Source of the DNA: Clostridiaceae bacterium
Lineage (GTDB): Bacteria; Bacillota; Clostridia; Lachnospirales; Lachnospiraceae
DNA: 64,000 nucleotides
Direction of reading: 5' to 3'
Assembly (NCBI GenBank): GCA_910575795.1
Contig: CAJTGE010000030.1
Coordinates: 1 to 64,000, forward strand
The notes beneath the pieces were generated by a model, which was not told the DNA's origin, ran no database searches, and was given only the letters and a program-made list of their open reading frames with translations. Below, piece after piece: positions 1-9,003 of this stretch (the first letter of the stretch is position 1; each line of letters begins with the position of its first letter). The position numbers and the translations under genes were made by a program.

Positions 1-99
1 CTATATGGAATATTATGTTGAGTAAACAGAAAGAAAATCATAGGTTTTATTAATGATTTCAGATAGTTAGTCTGCATAATATTTAACTCCGCATTAGAT

Positions 100-125
100 T
101 GTTTATGTGGTTATCCACATAAACA
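100..125. repeat. Perfect hairpin, probable IS200/IS605 left-end structure
   Basis: Perfect dyad with 11-bp arms (100-110 and 115-125) around a TTAT loop. IS200/IS605 elements carry subterminal hairpins that TnpA recognises, and this one sits just outside the tnpA remnant, so a left-end role is inferred. The loop and right arm also spell TTATCCACA, a perfect DnaA-box consensus, so a replication-type role cannot be excluded. Bases 1-99 are AT-rich and I recognise nothing in them. Confidence 0.5.
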
Positions 126-128
126 GTC

Positions 129-407
129 GAGGAATATGAATTCATGGAAGACCATGTCCATCTCCTGGTTTCCTCCACACCCCAGATCCGCATCACAGAC
201 ATGATGCGCGGCATGAAGGGCGTGTCAGCCAGGAAGCTGTTCCTGCGTTTCCCGGAACTGAAAAGGAAACTCTGGGGCGGGCATATGTGGAACCCGTCCT
301 ACTTTGTCGCAACTGTCTCCGAACAGACGGAATCACAGATCAGGGGGTACATACGCTCCCAGAAAGAGAGGCAGCCATATGGCGGTCACAGCAGTAAAGA
401 TGGATGA
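129..407 (+). pseudogene. tnpA: IS200/IS605 transposase TnpA, N-terminally truncated
   Basis: The HUH motif of Y1 transposases is visible as DHVHLLV. It is followed by the typical middle (MRGMKGVSARKL) and the tyrosine region near YFVATVSEQTESQIRGYI. Family members are about 130-150 residues, and about 55 N-terminal residues are missing here. The homologous reading begins near 129 (EEYEFMEDHVH), with an in-frame stop just upstream at 120. The 3' end overlaps the start of tnpB, as usual in IS605 elements. The remnant cannot encode a complete transposase, so the element would need TnpA in trans to move. Confidence 0.8.
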
Positions 408-1689
408 CGGCTCATTCCGGTTCTCAGGCCGCGCATTTTCCTCAACAAAGGCCAAGAATGTGGCCCTGTCCGAGTTTGGCTGCGTGATCCATGACTGGGG
501 CGTGAAGCTCGCCCTCATTCCGGATGATGTACAGGGAGGCGCCCTGAGCCAGCAGATCGGGAATGCCAGGTTTGTGAGGAACCGCTACCTTTCCGACCGT
601 AACAGCTATTACCAGGAGACAAAAGAAACCCTGTCACCTGCCCGGTATAAAAAAGCGCAGCTTCCAGAACTTAAGGAGAAATTCCCATTCCTGAAGCTCT
701 CTGACAAATTCGCCCTTGAGGCTGCCATTGAGCATGTCGATGCCGCATTCCGGAAGTTCTTCAGGCATGAGACAGCGTTCCCCAGGTTCGCTTCTAAATG
801 GAGGCCGTCAGGGAACCGGTACACCACAAAATATACGAACGGCAACATCGCCGTTGTGATGGACAGCGGCAGGCCATGTCTGAAGCTGCCGAAGGCCGGG
901 AAGGTACCGTTTGTGCTTCCGAAGAAAATGACATTTACCGACATCGTCCCGCCCGGCGCACGCATCCTTTCCTGCAGCATAAAGAAGGACAGCCTGGGCT
1001 TAACGGCGTCGCTCCAGCTGGAGGCGGCCATCAAAAAGCCGGAGTTTCCGGAAACGCTCAGCATCCGGGACATGCTGGCGGCCGACATGGGGCTCAGGGT
1101 GTTCGCCGCAGTCGTGGGGGACGATGGATGCCAGACGGTCGGGAACCCGAGGTGGGTACGCCTCCATGCCAGAAGGCTCAGACGGCTCCGGAAGGCACTT
1201 TCCAGGAAGCAGTATGACCAGAAGGCGCATACCGGCTCCAGGAACTGGGAGAAGGCCAGACGCCTTGTTGCAAAAGAGCAGAGGAAGTGTGCCAGCCAGA
1301 GGAAGGATTTCCACCACAAGCTGAGCCGGGCCATTGCAGATTCCTGCACGGCTTTCGTCTGCGAGGATCTGAACATCAAAGGCATGGTAAAGAACAGGCA
1401 TCTGTCCAGGGAGATCAGCTCTGTTGGATGGGGCAGTTTCCTGACCATGGTGAAGTATAAGATGGAGGCAGCCGGGAAGTATTTTCTCCGTCCGGACCGC
1501 TTCTTTGCGTCCAGCCAGACATGCAGCCGCTGCGGGTACCAGAACCCGGATGTGAAGGATCTGTCCGTCAGGGAATGGGAATGTCCGGTGTGCGGGGCAG
1601 TCCATGACCGCGATATCAATGCCGGGAAGAATCTCCTTTTTGAGGGCGTCAGGATGTTAAAAGATATGGGCGTTACGGTCACCGCATAG
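379..1689 (+). CDS. tnpB: TnpB RNA-guided nuclease (IS605 OrfB)
   Basis: TnpB is the RuvC-like nuclease of IS200/IS605 elements, guided by an omegaRNA made from the element's right end. The RuvC triad is intact: Asp in AADMGLR (about residue 236), Glu in CEDLNIKGM (about 329) and Asp in HDRDINAGKN (about 412). A four-cysteine zinc ribbon, CSRCGYQ followed by CPVCGA, sits just before the last Asp. The central basic stretch matches the usual TnpB core. The reading frame opens at 304, but ATG 379 is preferred because the earlier codons overlap tnpA coding sequence; ATG 400 is another option. At about 436 residues it is of normal length, so the nuclease should be active even though TnpA is broken. 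Confidence 0.9.
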   Translation: MAVTAVKMDDGSFRFSGRAFSSTKAKNVALSEFGCVIHDWGVKLALIPDDVQGGALSQQIGNARFVRNRYLSDRNSYYQETKETLSPARYKKAQLPELKEKFPFLKLSDKFALEAAIEHVDAAFRKFFRHETAFPRFASKWRPSGNRYTTKYTNGNIAVVMDSGRPCLKLPKAGKVPFVLPKKMTFTDIVPPGARILSCSIKKDSLGLTASLQLEAAIKKPEFPETLSIRDMLAADMGLRVFAAVVGDDGCQTVGNPRWVRLHARRLRRLRKALSRKQYDQKAHTGSRNWEKARRLVAKEQRKCASQRKDFHHKLSRAIADSCTAFVCEDLNIKGMVKNRHLSREISSVGWGSFLTMVKYKMEAAGKYFLRPDRFFASSQTCSRCGYQNPDVKDLSVREWECPVCGAVHDRDINAGKNLLFEGVRMLKDMGVTVTA

Positions 1690-2073
1690 ATGCCTTTTGC
1701 CTATAAACACAGCGTTTTTTAACGCAGCCCGTAAACCACGCTTAATGTAACTATCAACTAACGCATGATACAAAAGAAAAGAGCCAATACACTGGCTTTT
1801 TGAGATGGATTTATGGCAGGCTTCAGGCCTGGCAGATTTTTCCGGTACCTCGGGGGACCGTGGGAGCCGCGGTGAAATACCCGCAAAGCCTGCACTGCTT
1901 AAAGCGCAGACCTGGGATGGGAGTCCGCCCCGGGAGAGCTGGTGTAAGACCTGTCCAAAAGACAGGCGTTCGGCATATGAAGCAGGAAATCCAAGGCGGC
2001 GGCTTAAACGTACTCAAAAACGCGTCTTTGTCGTTTCTTTGGAAGCTCGCGACTTCAGTCGTGAGTAGTTCAC
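1690..2073 (+). ncRNA. omegaRNA (reRNA) and right end of the TnpB element
   Basis: This non-coding stretch follows tnpB and ends in a hairpin (CTCGCGACT, TCA loop, GTCGTGAG) followed by TAGTTCAC. That is the usual 3' architecture of IS605 right ends and TnpB guide RNAs. The scaffold should end at about 2073, so the guide would be read from the flanking bases starting GAAAAAGAAATTGCC. The 5' limit is uncertain, because such RNAs often begin inside tnpB. Short ORFs inside this stretch look accidental. Confidence 0.75.
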
Positions 2074-2124
2074 GAAAAAGAAATTGCCCTGTTAAAGACA
2101 AAAGAGGGCGCGGAAAGATATAAA

Positions 2125-2643
2125 ATGACCCTGAGGAAGATATACAACAATGCCGTTGAAGAGATCAAATCAACGGCTGACATGGATGGAGAGCTGCATG
2201 GCAGCATCGGATATTTCAAGAATCAGCCGATGGCTTTTGAGGAAGCACAGTCTGAAAAAGGATATGGCTTTGGAGCTACAAAACCGTATGAGATCCGGGA
2301 AGCAATCCTTTCCTGGAACTGCAGACAGTCGATGAACCTGCTCAATCTCCTGGACGCGTTCGAGGCGCAGGCCGAGAAATGCGGGTTCACGGGCATGAGG
2401 GGACTGTTCTCATCCGTCCTGACGGAAGACGGGCGGATCCAGACAGAACGGTTCATGTACCCAGCATCCATTTACGAACTGAGGAAGGCGTTTGACGCTG
2501 TCGATAACGTCTTCACCTATGGGCAGGGCATGCTCTTTTATGGCGACAGCGTTGGAGTTTCCACATGCCTTCCCGTTGAAGTTACGGAACGGGCAAAAGA
2601 ACATCCAGAGGATTTCCTGATCCTTGAGGTGTACTACAATTAA
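2125..2643 (+). CDS. Hypothetical protein, 172 aa
   Basis: Not recognised. It encodes a soluble, acidic protein without membrane segments or an obvious motif. The start is ATG 2125 with a weak purine-rich ribosome site (GGAAAG). The gene lies only about 50 bp after the right end of the TnpB element, so the insertion has probably separated it from its original promoter. No CCATACTT motif is seen upstream, unlike many genes further on. It could be transcribed from within the IS or be silent. Confidence 0.6.
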   Translation: MTLRKIYNNAVEEIKSTADMDGELHGSIGYFKNQPMAFEEAQSEKGYGFGATKPYEIREAILSWNCRQSMNLLNLLDAFEAQAEKCGFTGMRGLFSSVLTEDGRIQTERFMYPASIYELRKAFDAVDNVFTYGQGMLFYGDSVGVSTCLPVEVTERAKEHPEDFLILEVYYN

Positions 2644-2728
2644 GCTTGTTAATTTCCCCGTTTGATCCTTAAGATTAGACGGGGTGTCATGAGCGAATTA
2701 AAAATAAGAAACAACGATAAGGAGAAAC

Positions 2729-3781
2729 ATGAGAAAATTAGCAGACTGTAAGAATTTTTTTAAGGATCTGTTCATGGATTGTCTGGATGTGGATGCCACG
2801 GGAAAGAGCATCTTCGATAGCGTGGAAAAAGCAAGGTATGAGATGTACTGCGAAACACTCCAGTTCATCTACGGGCAGGAGTTTGATGCCGTCAGGCCGT
2901 ACTGGGCGCAGGATACGCTGAATGAGTATTATGCAGGGATAGAAGAGGCTGAAAAGCCATGTAGCGAGAGGACGCCAAAACGGCAGGAAGCGAACATCCG
3001 CACCGCCAGAACGTATACCCCATACAGAGTAGTGAAGGCCGTACATGAAAGCTGTTACGATAAAACAGATAAGGGCAAAATGCTCAACATTGTCAATACA
3101 GAGTGTGATAAAGATGCTATCCAGTTATACTGGGATACGGACACGGCAGTTAGGGAAGCGTTGCAGGGTATTATTGAAAGAACCCTGCGCAGTATGCGGC
3201 ATGATACCCATACAGACGCGGCCCCGTCAGCAGGAGCTGTTAGAAATCCCGGGAAGAAGCTTGTTGTTGTGATGAACGGTAGCGGAACGGCTGGCAAGGA
3301 TACCCTGTGTCGGTACATGGCAGATGTAAGGACTGCCAATGCGGTCTGGAATTCTGCCATTGACCCGGTTCTGGAACCTGCTATGACAGCAGGCTGGGAC
3401 GGCAGGAAGACGATAGAAGGGAGAAGGCTCCTTTCAGATCTTAAGGATGCGATAATCCGGTACGATGACGGGCCCGTCCGGTATCTGATAGACAAGTACC
3501 ATAAGTTCGCGGAAAGCGGGGCAGAGATCCTGTTCGTGCATATCCGCGAGCCGGAGGAGATCGACAAGTTTAAGGCCCAGCTCCCGGCAGGGGTACGCTG
3601 CACTACGATCCTTGTGACCAGGGAAGAGGCTATGAAGAAATGGAGAAATAAAGCAGATGACAATGTTGGAGATTATCACTATGACCATGTTTTCTTCAAC
3701 GATGCCCCGGAAGAAGTTTCTGGAAAAGCATTCGTGGAATTGATCAATTCCATTCTTGAAGGTACAGTTGGCTGTGTCTGA
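2729..3781 (+). CDS. P-loop kinase-like protein (dNMP-kinase-like C-terminal domain)
   Basis: 350 residues. The first ~170 residues are unrecognised. The second half opens with a strand and P-loop, VVVMNGSGTAGKDTL, whose GKD(T/S) form is typical of deoxynucleoside-monophosphate kinases of phage type and of adenylylsulfate-kinase-like folds. A later strand, ILFVHIREPEEI, fits the region after the lid in such kinases. A nucleotide kinase role is inferred from the P-loop only. The ribosome site AAGGAG lies 5 nt before ATG 2729. The ribonucleotide reductase gene elsewhere on the element is consistent with a nucleotide-metabolism theme. Confidence 0.65.
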   Translation: MRKLADCKNFFKDLFMDCLDVDATGKSIFDSVEKARYEMYCETLQFIYGQEFDAVRPYWAQDTLNEYYAGIEEAEKPCSERTPKRQEANIRTARTYTPYRVVKAVHESCYDKTDKGKMLNIVNTECDKDAIQLYWDTDTAVREALQGIIERTLRSMRHDTHTDAAPSAGAVRNPGKKLVVVMNGSGTAGKDTLCRYMADVRTANAVWNSAIDPVLEPAMTAGWDGRKTIEGRRLLSDLKDAIIRYDDGPVRYLIDKYHKFAESGAEILFVHIREPEEIDKFKAQLPAGVRCTTILVTREEAMKKWRNKADDNVGDYHYDHVFFNDAPEEVSGKAFVELINSILEGTVGCV

Positions 3782-3895
3782 GTGTTAATATATTTTCCTG
3801 ACTGCTGTAATGCGGACGGGTAGTATGTGACGTCCATTATCCGTCATGCCCTGTTCGGGGGAAGTGCACTACAACTAAAAAAAGCAAAAACCCTT

Positions 3896-3936
3896 AAGGA
3901 GCCGGTCGGAGTAGTCCTGCCGACTCTTTTTCTTTT
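3896..3936 (+). terminator. Rho-independent terminator
   Basis: An imperfect GTCGG/CCGAC hairpin is followed by a run of ten pyrimidines, mostly T. It separates the kinase-like gene from the next transcription unit, whose CCATACTT motif follows 25 nt later. Confidence 0.6.
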
Positions 3937-3961
3937 AGGAAGAAAACAGCCTCTGCTGTTT

Positions 3962-3969
3962 CCATACTT
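3962..3969 (+). promoter_or_regulatory. CCATACTT promoter-like motif
   Basis: CCATACTT lies 48 nt before the start at 4010 and directly after a small AACAGC/GCTGTT dyad. It is one of a family of identical sites upstream of element genes (see findings). Confidence 0.55.
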
Positions 3970-4009
3970 CCTATGTGAATTAAAAAAAGAAAATAAGGAG
4001 GAAAATATC

Positions 4010-4360
4010 ATGGGTAAAACAATTAGGAGTACTCTCACCGGAGAAGTTGTTGCTGTCCTCATTAGCGAAGAACGGTGCCTGAGAGGATTCATCGAGGATA
4101 TGCTTACTTTAGATGATGCCTTTCTGGTGACGGACGAAAATGGAACTGAGGGAGATAAGGAACCTGTAGCTGAGCTCGTCGCCTACGACAACTGCGGCCA
4201 GGAAGGGAAACCGGAACTGGCTGCTGTGTTTGTCGGAAACCTGGATGACGCGGATCTGCTGGCCGGGAGATTTAACCTGATGCCGTTTGCAGACTATTTC
4301 ATGATGCGCAGGCCGGCTGGCTTCTGTGCAGGTATAAAAGGAGGTGCGGCAAATGCCTAA
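4010..4360 (+). CDS. Hypothetical protein, 116 aa
   Basis: Not recognised. The start is ATG 4010, chosen because AAGGAGG lies 8 nt upstream; the frame is open further upstream but without a ribosome site. The product is acidic and soluble. Its stop at 4358-4360 overlaps the start of the downstream NUDIX gene at 4353, so the two are translationally coupled in one operon. Confidence 0.65.
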   Translation: MGKTIRSTLTGEVVAVLISEERCLRGFIEDMLTLDDAFLVTDENGTEGDKEPVAELVAYDNCGQEGKPELAAVFVGNLDDADLLAGRFNLMPFADYFMMRRPAGFCAGIKGGAANA

Positions 4361-5194
4361 GCTGACCAGTTTCCAGAAGATCAAGACAGATACAAAATAC
4401 CTGCATCTATATAAAGGTGAGTATGAAGTGGAGGGCATGGCCGCCCCGCTCCCTTATGAAATAGTGAGCAGGAAAGATGAAGAAACTATGTTTGGAGGGT
4501 CATCGCTGGGGGCATGGGGTGGAATGCGGTATGCATCGTCCCATTTTTTGAAAACGGCGATGTCCTTGCCACGAAAGAATTCCGGTATGCCATCAACACG
4601 TACTGCCTGGAGTTCCCTGCCGGGCTGCTTGAGGCCAGGGAAGGAAGCGTGGAAGCTGCTATTCGGGAACTGAAGGAGGAGACTGGACTGGATACGAAAC
4701 GAGTCCTGTTCTCAATACCAGGCAGCTTCAGCAGTGCTGGCATGACGGACGAGAAGGTGGCCGTTGTCGGCTTGGAGGTATCCGGGACATTCCGTGATAG
4801 CCATGGGAAAGAGGAGATCCACTGTTTCCGCACGACGATCCAGGAACTCTGGGAACGCGTCAGGAACGGAGAGCCATGTAGCAGCCGTATGCAGTGTTTC
4901 CTGATGGGCTGGCATGCCAAAGAGGAAGAAAAGAAACAGAAAGAGGATATCTTCGGCGAGTTCGCTGGGAATCTTCGGGATTACCCGGAAGGGGAGATCT
5001 GGAGCACCGGAAACGAAATCCTTTGCAAGAGCAAAAGTGCGGCATATGCCATCGTCGATATGCTGGAGACCATGTACCGCGTGGGAGGGAGAGAAGATGT
5101 GCAGGTCTCCACCGGATATTATGATCCGGTGGAGGACAAGCGGAACGGTGAAAAAGACTGGTGCACCGGCTGGTGGTATGTAAACATTGGCTAG
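4353..5194 (+). pseudogene. NUDIX hydrolase (ADP-ribose pyrophosphatase-like), frameshifted
   Basis: The N-terminal part (MPKLTSFQKIK to about EIVSRKDEETMFG) matches the usual first strands of ADP-ribose pyrophosphatases. The NUDIX box, GLLEAREGSVEAAIRELKEE, is in another frame that opens at 4514. The switch falls at 4490-4520 in a G-rich stretch. Adding one G to the GGGG run restores a continuous protein through AWGWNAVCIVPF. The C-terminal ~100 residues after the NUDIX fold are unrecognised. Either the gene is broken, the base call is wrong, or a -1 slip occurs. The ribosome site AAAGGAGG is strong. Known family members hydrolyse nucleoside diphosphate derivatives. Confidence 0.75.
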
Positions 5195-5223
5195 ATGCGC
5201 CAAAAACAAAGAAACCCCAATAA

Positions 5224-5262
5224 GAGTTTGGCAGGAGTGACATCCTGCCGGCTCTTTTTTTT
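5224..5262 (+). terminator. Rho-independent terminator
   Basis: Perfect GGCAGGA/TCCTGCC stem with a six-base loop, followed by GGCTC and a run of eight T. It ends the NUDIX operon. Confidence 0.85.
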
Positions 5263-5355
5263 GGCGCCGCAAAACATGCTGGACACTGTTTCTCTGCGTC
5301 GGGATAAAAAAGAGCAGAATTAAGGCGTACAGTCCCGAAAAATGCGGCCCATCCG

Positions 5356-5363
5356 CCATACTC
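5356..5363 (+). promoter_or_regulatory. CCATACTC promoter-like motif
   Basis: A one-base variant of the element motif, 42 nt before the GTG start at 5398. Confidence 0.5.
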
Positions 5364-5397
5364 CCTATATAAGAGAAGGAAGGAGGTATTCGTTATT

Positions 5398-5832
5398 GTG
5401 ACACTGCTTTTTTGGCTCATTGTGTTCCTTGTGTTCATTGCCCTGGAGGCGGTAAGTATGGCGCTCACGTCTATCTGGTTTGCCGGAGGAGCCTTGGCGG
5501 CATTCTTTGTATGCTCGGCTGACGGCGGCGTAAAGCTCCAGCTTGCTATATTTACTGTGGTATCCGCCATTTTGTTCCTGTGTGTGCGGCCAGCGGCTAA
5601 AAAGCTAGTCAACAAGCGCATCCAGAAGACCAACGCAGGGAGCCTGATCGGGAAGCCCGTCAGGATCACGGAGGAAGTGGATAACGCAAACTGGAGAGGA
5701 AAAGGCGTTGTAGAGGGAATGGAATGGACGGTGCGGGCGAAAAAACCCGCAAGTATTATCACAGCCTGGATGTCCTCAAAGATTGTTGACATCCAGGGTG
5801 TTAAGCTGATCGTCGTACAGACAGACAGCTGA
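5398..5832 (+). CDS. NfeD-like membrane protein
   Basis: 144 residues. Two or three hydrophobic segments occupy the first ~70 residues (LLFWLIVFLVFIALEAV, then LQLAIFTVVSAILFLCV). They are followed by a small soluble beta domain beginning near NAGSLIGKPVRITEEV, the short NfeD form with an OB-fold. NfeD proteins are known to work with stomatin/SPFH proteins in the membrane, and an SPFH gene follows at 6090. The start is GTG 5398 with AAGGAGG 9 nt upstream. The role on this element is unknown; membrane-domain organisation is the family inference. Confidence 0.85.
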   Translation: MTLLFWLIVFLVFIALEAVSMALTSIWFAGGALAAFFVCSADGGVKLQLAIFTVVSAILFLCVRPAAKKLVNKRIQKTNAGSLIGKPVRITEEVDNANWRGKGVVEGMEWTVRAKKPASIITAWMSSKIVDIQGVKLIVVQTDS

Positions 5833-5965
5833 CCTGGCGGGAGGCAGAATACCGGAGGTGCCGGGAATACAAGGGGTAGTGTAAAGGCGGGCAGGCATGG
5901 AAGCGGGAACGTAAAAAAACAGCTAAAAAACACTATCCGCAGAAACCATGGCCTAAAAATATGAG

Positions 5966-5973
5966 CCATACTT
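5966..5973 (+). promoter_or_regulatory. CCATACTT promoter-like motif
   Basis: CCATACTT lies 124 nt before the SPFH start, further than at most other sites. A TATCCGCAGAAA repeat copy lies 25-35 nt upstream (5931-5945). Confidence 0.45.
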
Positions 5974-6089
5974 CCCCTGCAAAGCGGCTGCCCGCCAGAA
6001 CCCGTATCATTAAAAAACAGATCATTTTTATCGAAAAGAGGAAGCGGCATGTATGCCCATACCACACCGGAATATGGTTAAGCCGCTGT

Positions 6090-7031
6090 ATGTTTATGTT
6101 TGGTTTCATTTTATTTATTTTGTTAGCTGTTTTCATGCTCATGCTCCTATCTTCTTGTATCCGTGTCGTTCCACAGGCACGTGCCCTGGTGATAGAACGG
6201 ATGGGGGCGTATCTGGACACTTGGGAGGTTGGCCTCCACTTTGCGGTTCCGTTTATCGACCGGGCCGCCAAGAAGGTCAACCTGAAGGGGCGGGTGGCCG
6301 ATTTTGCACCGCAGCCTGTGATCACAAAGGATAACGTAACCATGCGGATCGACACAGTTGTATTCTTCCAGATCACCGGCCCGAAGCTCTACGCTTATGG
6401 CGTGGAAAACCCGATCATGGAGATCGAGAACCTGACGGCAACTACCCTGCGTAACATCATCGGCGAACTGGAGCTGGATCAGACGCTGACATCCAGAGAG
6501 ACGATTAACGCCAAGATGCGTGCTTCCCTGGATGAGGCAACCGATCCGTGGGGCATCAAGGTGAACCGTGTGGAGCTTAAAAATATTATCCCGCCCGCAG
6601 CCATCCAGGATGCCATGGAGAAACAGATGAAGGCGGAACGCGAAAGAAGAGAAGCGATCCTCCGTGCGGAAGGCGAGAAGAAGTCTACTATCCTTGTGGC
6701 AGAAGGCAAGAAGGAGTCCGCGATCTTGGATGCGGAGGCAGAGAAGCGAGCAGCGATCCTCCATGCGGAAGCAGAGAAAGAGAAGAGGATTCGGGAAGCG
6801 GAAGGTGAAGCGGAGGCGATCCTCAAGGTACAGCAGGCCAACGCGGACGGTATCCGGTTCATTAAAGAAGCCGGGGCTGATGAAGCGGTCCTGTGCTTAA
6901 AGAACCTGGAGGCATTTGCGGCGGCGGCAGACGGGAAGGCCACCAAGATCATCATCCCGTCGGATATCCAATCCATTGCGGGCCTTACGGCTTCTATCGT
7001 AGAGACAGCGAATAACTGCAAAAATCAGTAG
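6090..7031 (+). CDS. SPFH/band-7 stomatin-like protein
   Basis: About 313 residues. A single N-terminal membrane segment (FGFILFILLAVFMLML) is followed by an SPFH domain (RALVIERMGAYLDTWEVGLH, NLKGRVADFAPQPVITKDNV). A long alanine/glutamate-rich coiled coil follows (EAILRAEGEKK-type repeats, about residues 180-255), then the stomatin C-terminus. This is the QmcA/stomatin type, known to form membrane-attached rings and to pair with NfeD, encoded upstream. ATG 6090 is preferred because translation from it starts directly at the membrane segment; its ribosome site is weak. A ten-codon ORF at 6049-6081 with a better ribosome site could be a leader. Confidence 0.85.
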   Translation: MFMFGFILFILLAVFMLMLLSSCIRVVPQARALVIERMGAYLDTWEVGLHFAVPFIDRAAKKVNLKGRVADFAPQPVITKDNVTMRIDTVVFFQITGPKLYAYGVENPIMEIENLTATTLRNIIGELELDQTLTSRETINAKMRASLDEATDPWGIKVNRVELKNIIPPAAIQDAMEKQMKAERERREAILRAEGEKKSTILVAEGKKESAILDAEAEKRAAILHAEAEKEKRIREAEGEAEAILKVQQANADGIRFIKEAGADEAVLCLKNLEAFAAAADGKATKIIIPSDIQSIAGLTASIVETANNCKNQ

Positions 7032-7108
7032 CAGCCGCCAACTAAAAAATGGCCCCCTCTTCATATCTGGTGCAGGGAGGGCCTTAAAAACGGGAAGGAG
7101 TGTTAATC

Positions 7109-7978
7109 ATGTTATTAGAGATGCAGACTCAGAACAGCAAGATGTCTTTTGATTTGGACCCAGATGCAATCGGCGAACTGATCCAGGCAGCTTTCCGCTA
7201 TGCGTTAAATATGGCCCAGCTTCAGCCTGGATGGAGCGAAGAGATCGTGTACCAGGAAGGGCAGAGGGCCTGGGACGGCCGGGGGATCTCAGGTTTCCTT
7301 GAAGGGGAGGAATCTACAAAAGAAGGCACGTCGGATCTATCGGATGAGGAGATGGTGCAGGATGCTACGCTGTGCCAGGCAGAGACGGAAACTGAGCATG
7401 GAAAGGATCTGGAAGACAGGCCGGAACAGATGCTTGATCCAGAGCTAATGCCTGGGTCGAAGACAGAACCAGGGCAGTGCCGGGACAGCATGGAACCTGC
7501 AGAAGGAGAAGCACAGAGCCAGCAGGACGCCCAGGGCATGCAAGGTGCGCCAAATGTACAGGCAGAGGAAGAAAAAAATCTGTCAGAAAAAAGACCGGAG
7601 AGCCGGCCAGAAGGACAGTCCGCTTACAGCACCGACAGGAAACAGGATTGGGCGTACCCGTATATACAGGAACCAGACGCTACAAAGGGGTATAAGGGGT
7701 TCCTCCTTATCAAATGCCAGCACTGCGGGAAAATGAAAGGGTTTTGTGCAAAAAAACCGATGAGCTCATATATATGCGACTGCGGCGGGGAAACACAGCT
7801 TAACAGGATGCAGGAAGCGGACGCAGACTGTGAGTGCGGGAAACGGTGGATATATAAGACCAATGCGGACGATGCCATCATCGAAGTCAACTGCATAGCG
7901 TGCGGGAATCCGATCGATATGTCATACAATCCACGCAGACATATATATAAGACAATCCAAGAAAGTAGACGCAGGTAA
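7109..7978 (+). CDS. Hypothetical protein with C-terminal zinc-ribbon-like cysteines
   Basis: About 289 residues. There is a short N-terminal ordered part (about 1-70), then a Glu/Gln/Pro-rich linker that is probably disordered (about 70-190). The C-terminal domain is rich in cysteine pairs: CQHCGK, CDCGG, CECGK and CIACGN. These spacings suggest two zinc ribbons. ATG 7109 has AAGGAG upstream. No function is known. The layout of an acidic linker plus zinc ribbons would suit a nucleic-acid or protein-binding adaptor, which is inference only. Confidence 0.65.
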   Translation: MLLEMQTQNSKMSFDLDPDAIGELIQAAFRYALNMAQLQPGWSEEIVYQEGQRAWDGRGISGFLEGEESTKEGTSDLSDEEMVQDATLCQAETETEHGKDLEDRPEQMLDPELMPGSKTEPGQCRDSMEPAEGEAQSQQDAQGMQGAPNVQAEEEKNLSEKRPESRPEGQSAYSTDRKQDWAYPYIQEPDATKGYKGFLLIKCQHCGKMKGFCAKKPMSSYICDCGGETQLNRMQEADADCECGKRWIYKTNADDAIIEVNCIACGNPIDMSYNPRRHIYKTIQESRRR

Positions 7979-7995
7979 TAAAAAAGAAAAAAAAC

Positions 7996-8940
7996 ATGGC
8001 CAGAGTGCAGGTGCAAAAACAACCAATACGGGCAGGCGGCCGGACAATTCGGGAATGGCTCCTGGAGATTTATGTCATCCTGCTCTTGGCCCTGTTCCCA
8101 TTCTATAACACAGACCGTTATTTCTCGGTCCTGTCGTATTGGGCTGATTTTTTTCTGGCCGGCGGCCTTTGTGATGGCAGCGAAGCTCCTTACTGAGAAG
8201 ACTCTGCAAAGGGTCTTCCCATAGCGGCGGCGGATCAACCGAACCTGGAGAGGGAGACATCCGCCGGAAGGTTTATCTGGAATACCTCTTTCCTGGATCA
8301 TTCCTTCTTGTCGGCGCCGTGTCTGCGTTTTTATCAGAGTATCCGGCAGAGGCGCGAAGCGAAGCAGTGGGAAGGCTACAGGGACTGGTCATGTGGGTTC
8401 GCCATTGCCATCCGTTCCAGCCTGTCAGGCACATACATAATCCATGAGGAATGGGCAGGGAGGCAAGTTTGGGCCACACTGGCATCCCTGTTGTTTCTCT
8501 TTTCAGTGGCCTTGGCCACCGGGCGATCAGATAGCGCGGTGACCCGTATGAATGGGGGAGCTGTACCCTGCACGGCCATTTTGAGCTGTGTGTTGATCGT
8601 TATCTCCCTCCGCCTATGGGTGGGAAAGGAACCCGGTGCTGAAGCTCAAGAAAGCATGAGCGCCTCTTCTGACTGCATCCGACACCACGTTTCCCGTTGT
8701 GCTTATTTATGTCAATTTCTTTAGTGGAGCCGGCAGCACATTAAATTCAACGATGGATGCGGAACTTACCGCGTGCTGTGCTGGAGGCTGGCATATGAGC
8801 CCTACGGCCGGTTCACGCCCATCGTGGAGCAGGAACATTACCGGATACTGATCGCGGGATGCGGACAAGCTTTTGGTTCATTGCACAGTGAAAGGGAGCG
8901 CTTGCCAATATCTCTGTGCCGATCACACAGCTATATCTAA
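7996..8940 (+). pseudogene. Decayed remnant of a membrane protein gene
   Basis: An ATG at 7996 opens a reading frame with a clear hydrophobic helix (IREWLLEIYVILLLALFPFY) that ends after 66 codons. Plausible continuations lie in other frames: FVMAAKLLTEK near 8170 and a further hydrophobic stretch at 8460-8620. Several frameshifts and stops would be needed to join them. The last part (8740-8940) reads as an unassigned soluble fragment. I take this as one or two broken genes; the family was not identified. The 138-codon ORF at 8308-8724 covers part of it but has no good ribosome site. Confidence 0.4.
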
Positions 8941-9003
8941 TCTTACTGGCGGCTTAGTGTTCCGGAACAGGAAAAGTATCATGTGATGAGAAAGGAGTAA
9001 CAT

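Noticed and set aside
609..1682. 357-codon open frame on the minus strand opposite tnpB
   Set aside because: It is a mirror of GC-rich codons in tnpB, with no ribosome site and no family-like motif.
4860..6065. 401-codon minus-strand frame across the NUDIX end, terminator and NfeD gene
   Set aside because: It runs through a terminator, a promoter motif and three plus-strand features. The translation is Ser/Pro/Phe-rich shadow sequence.
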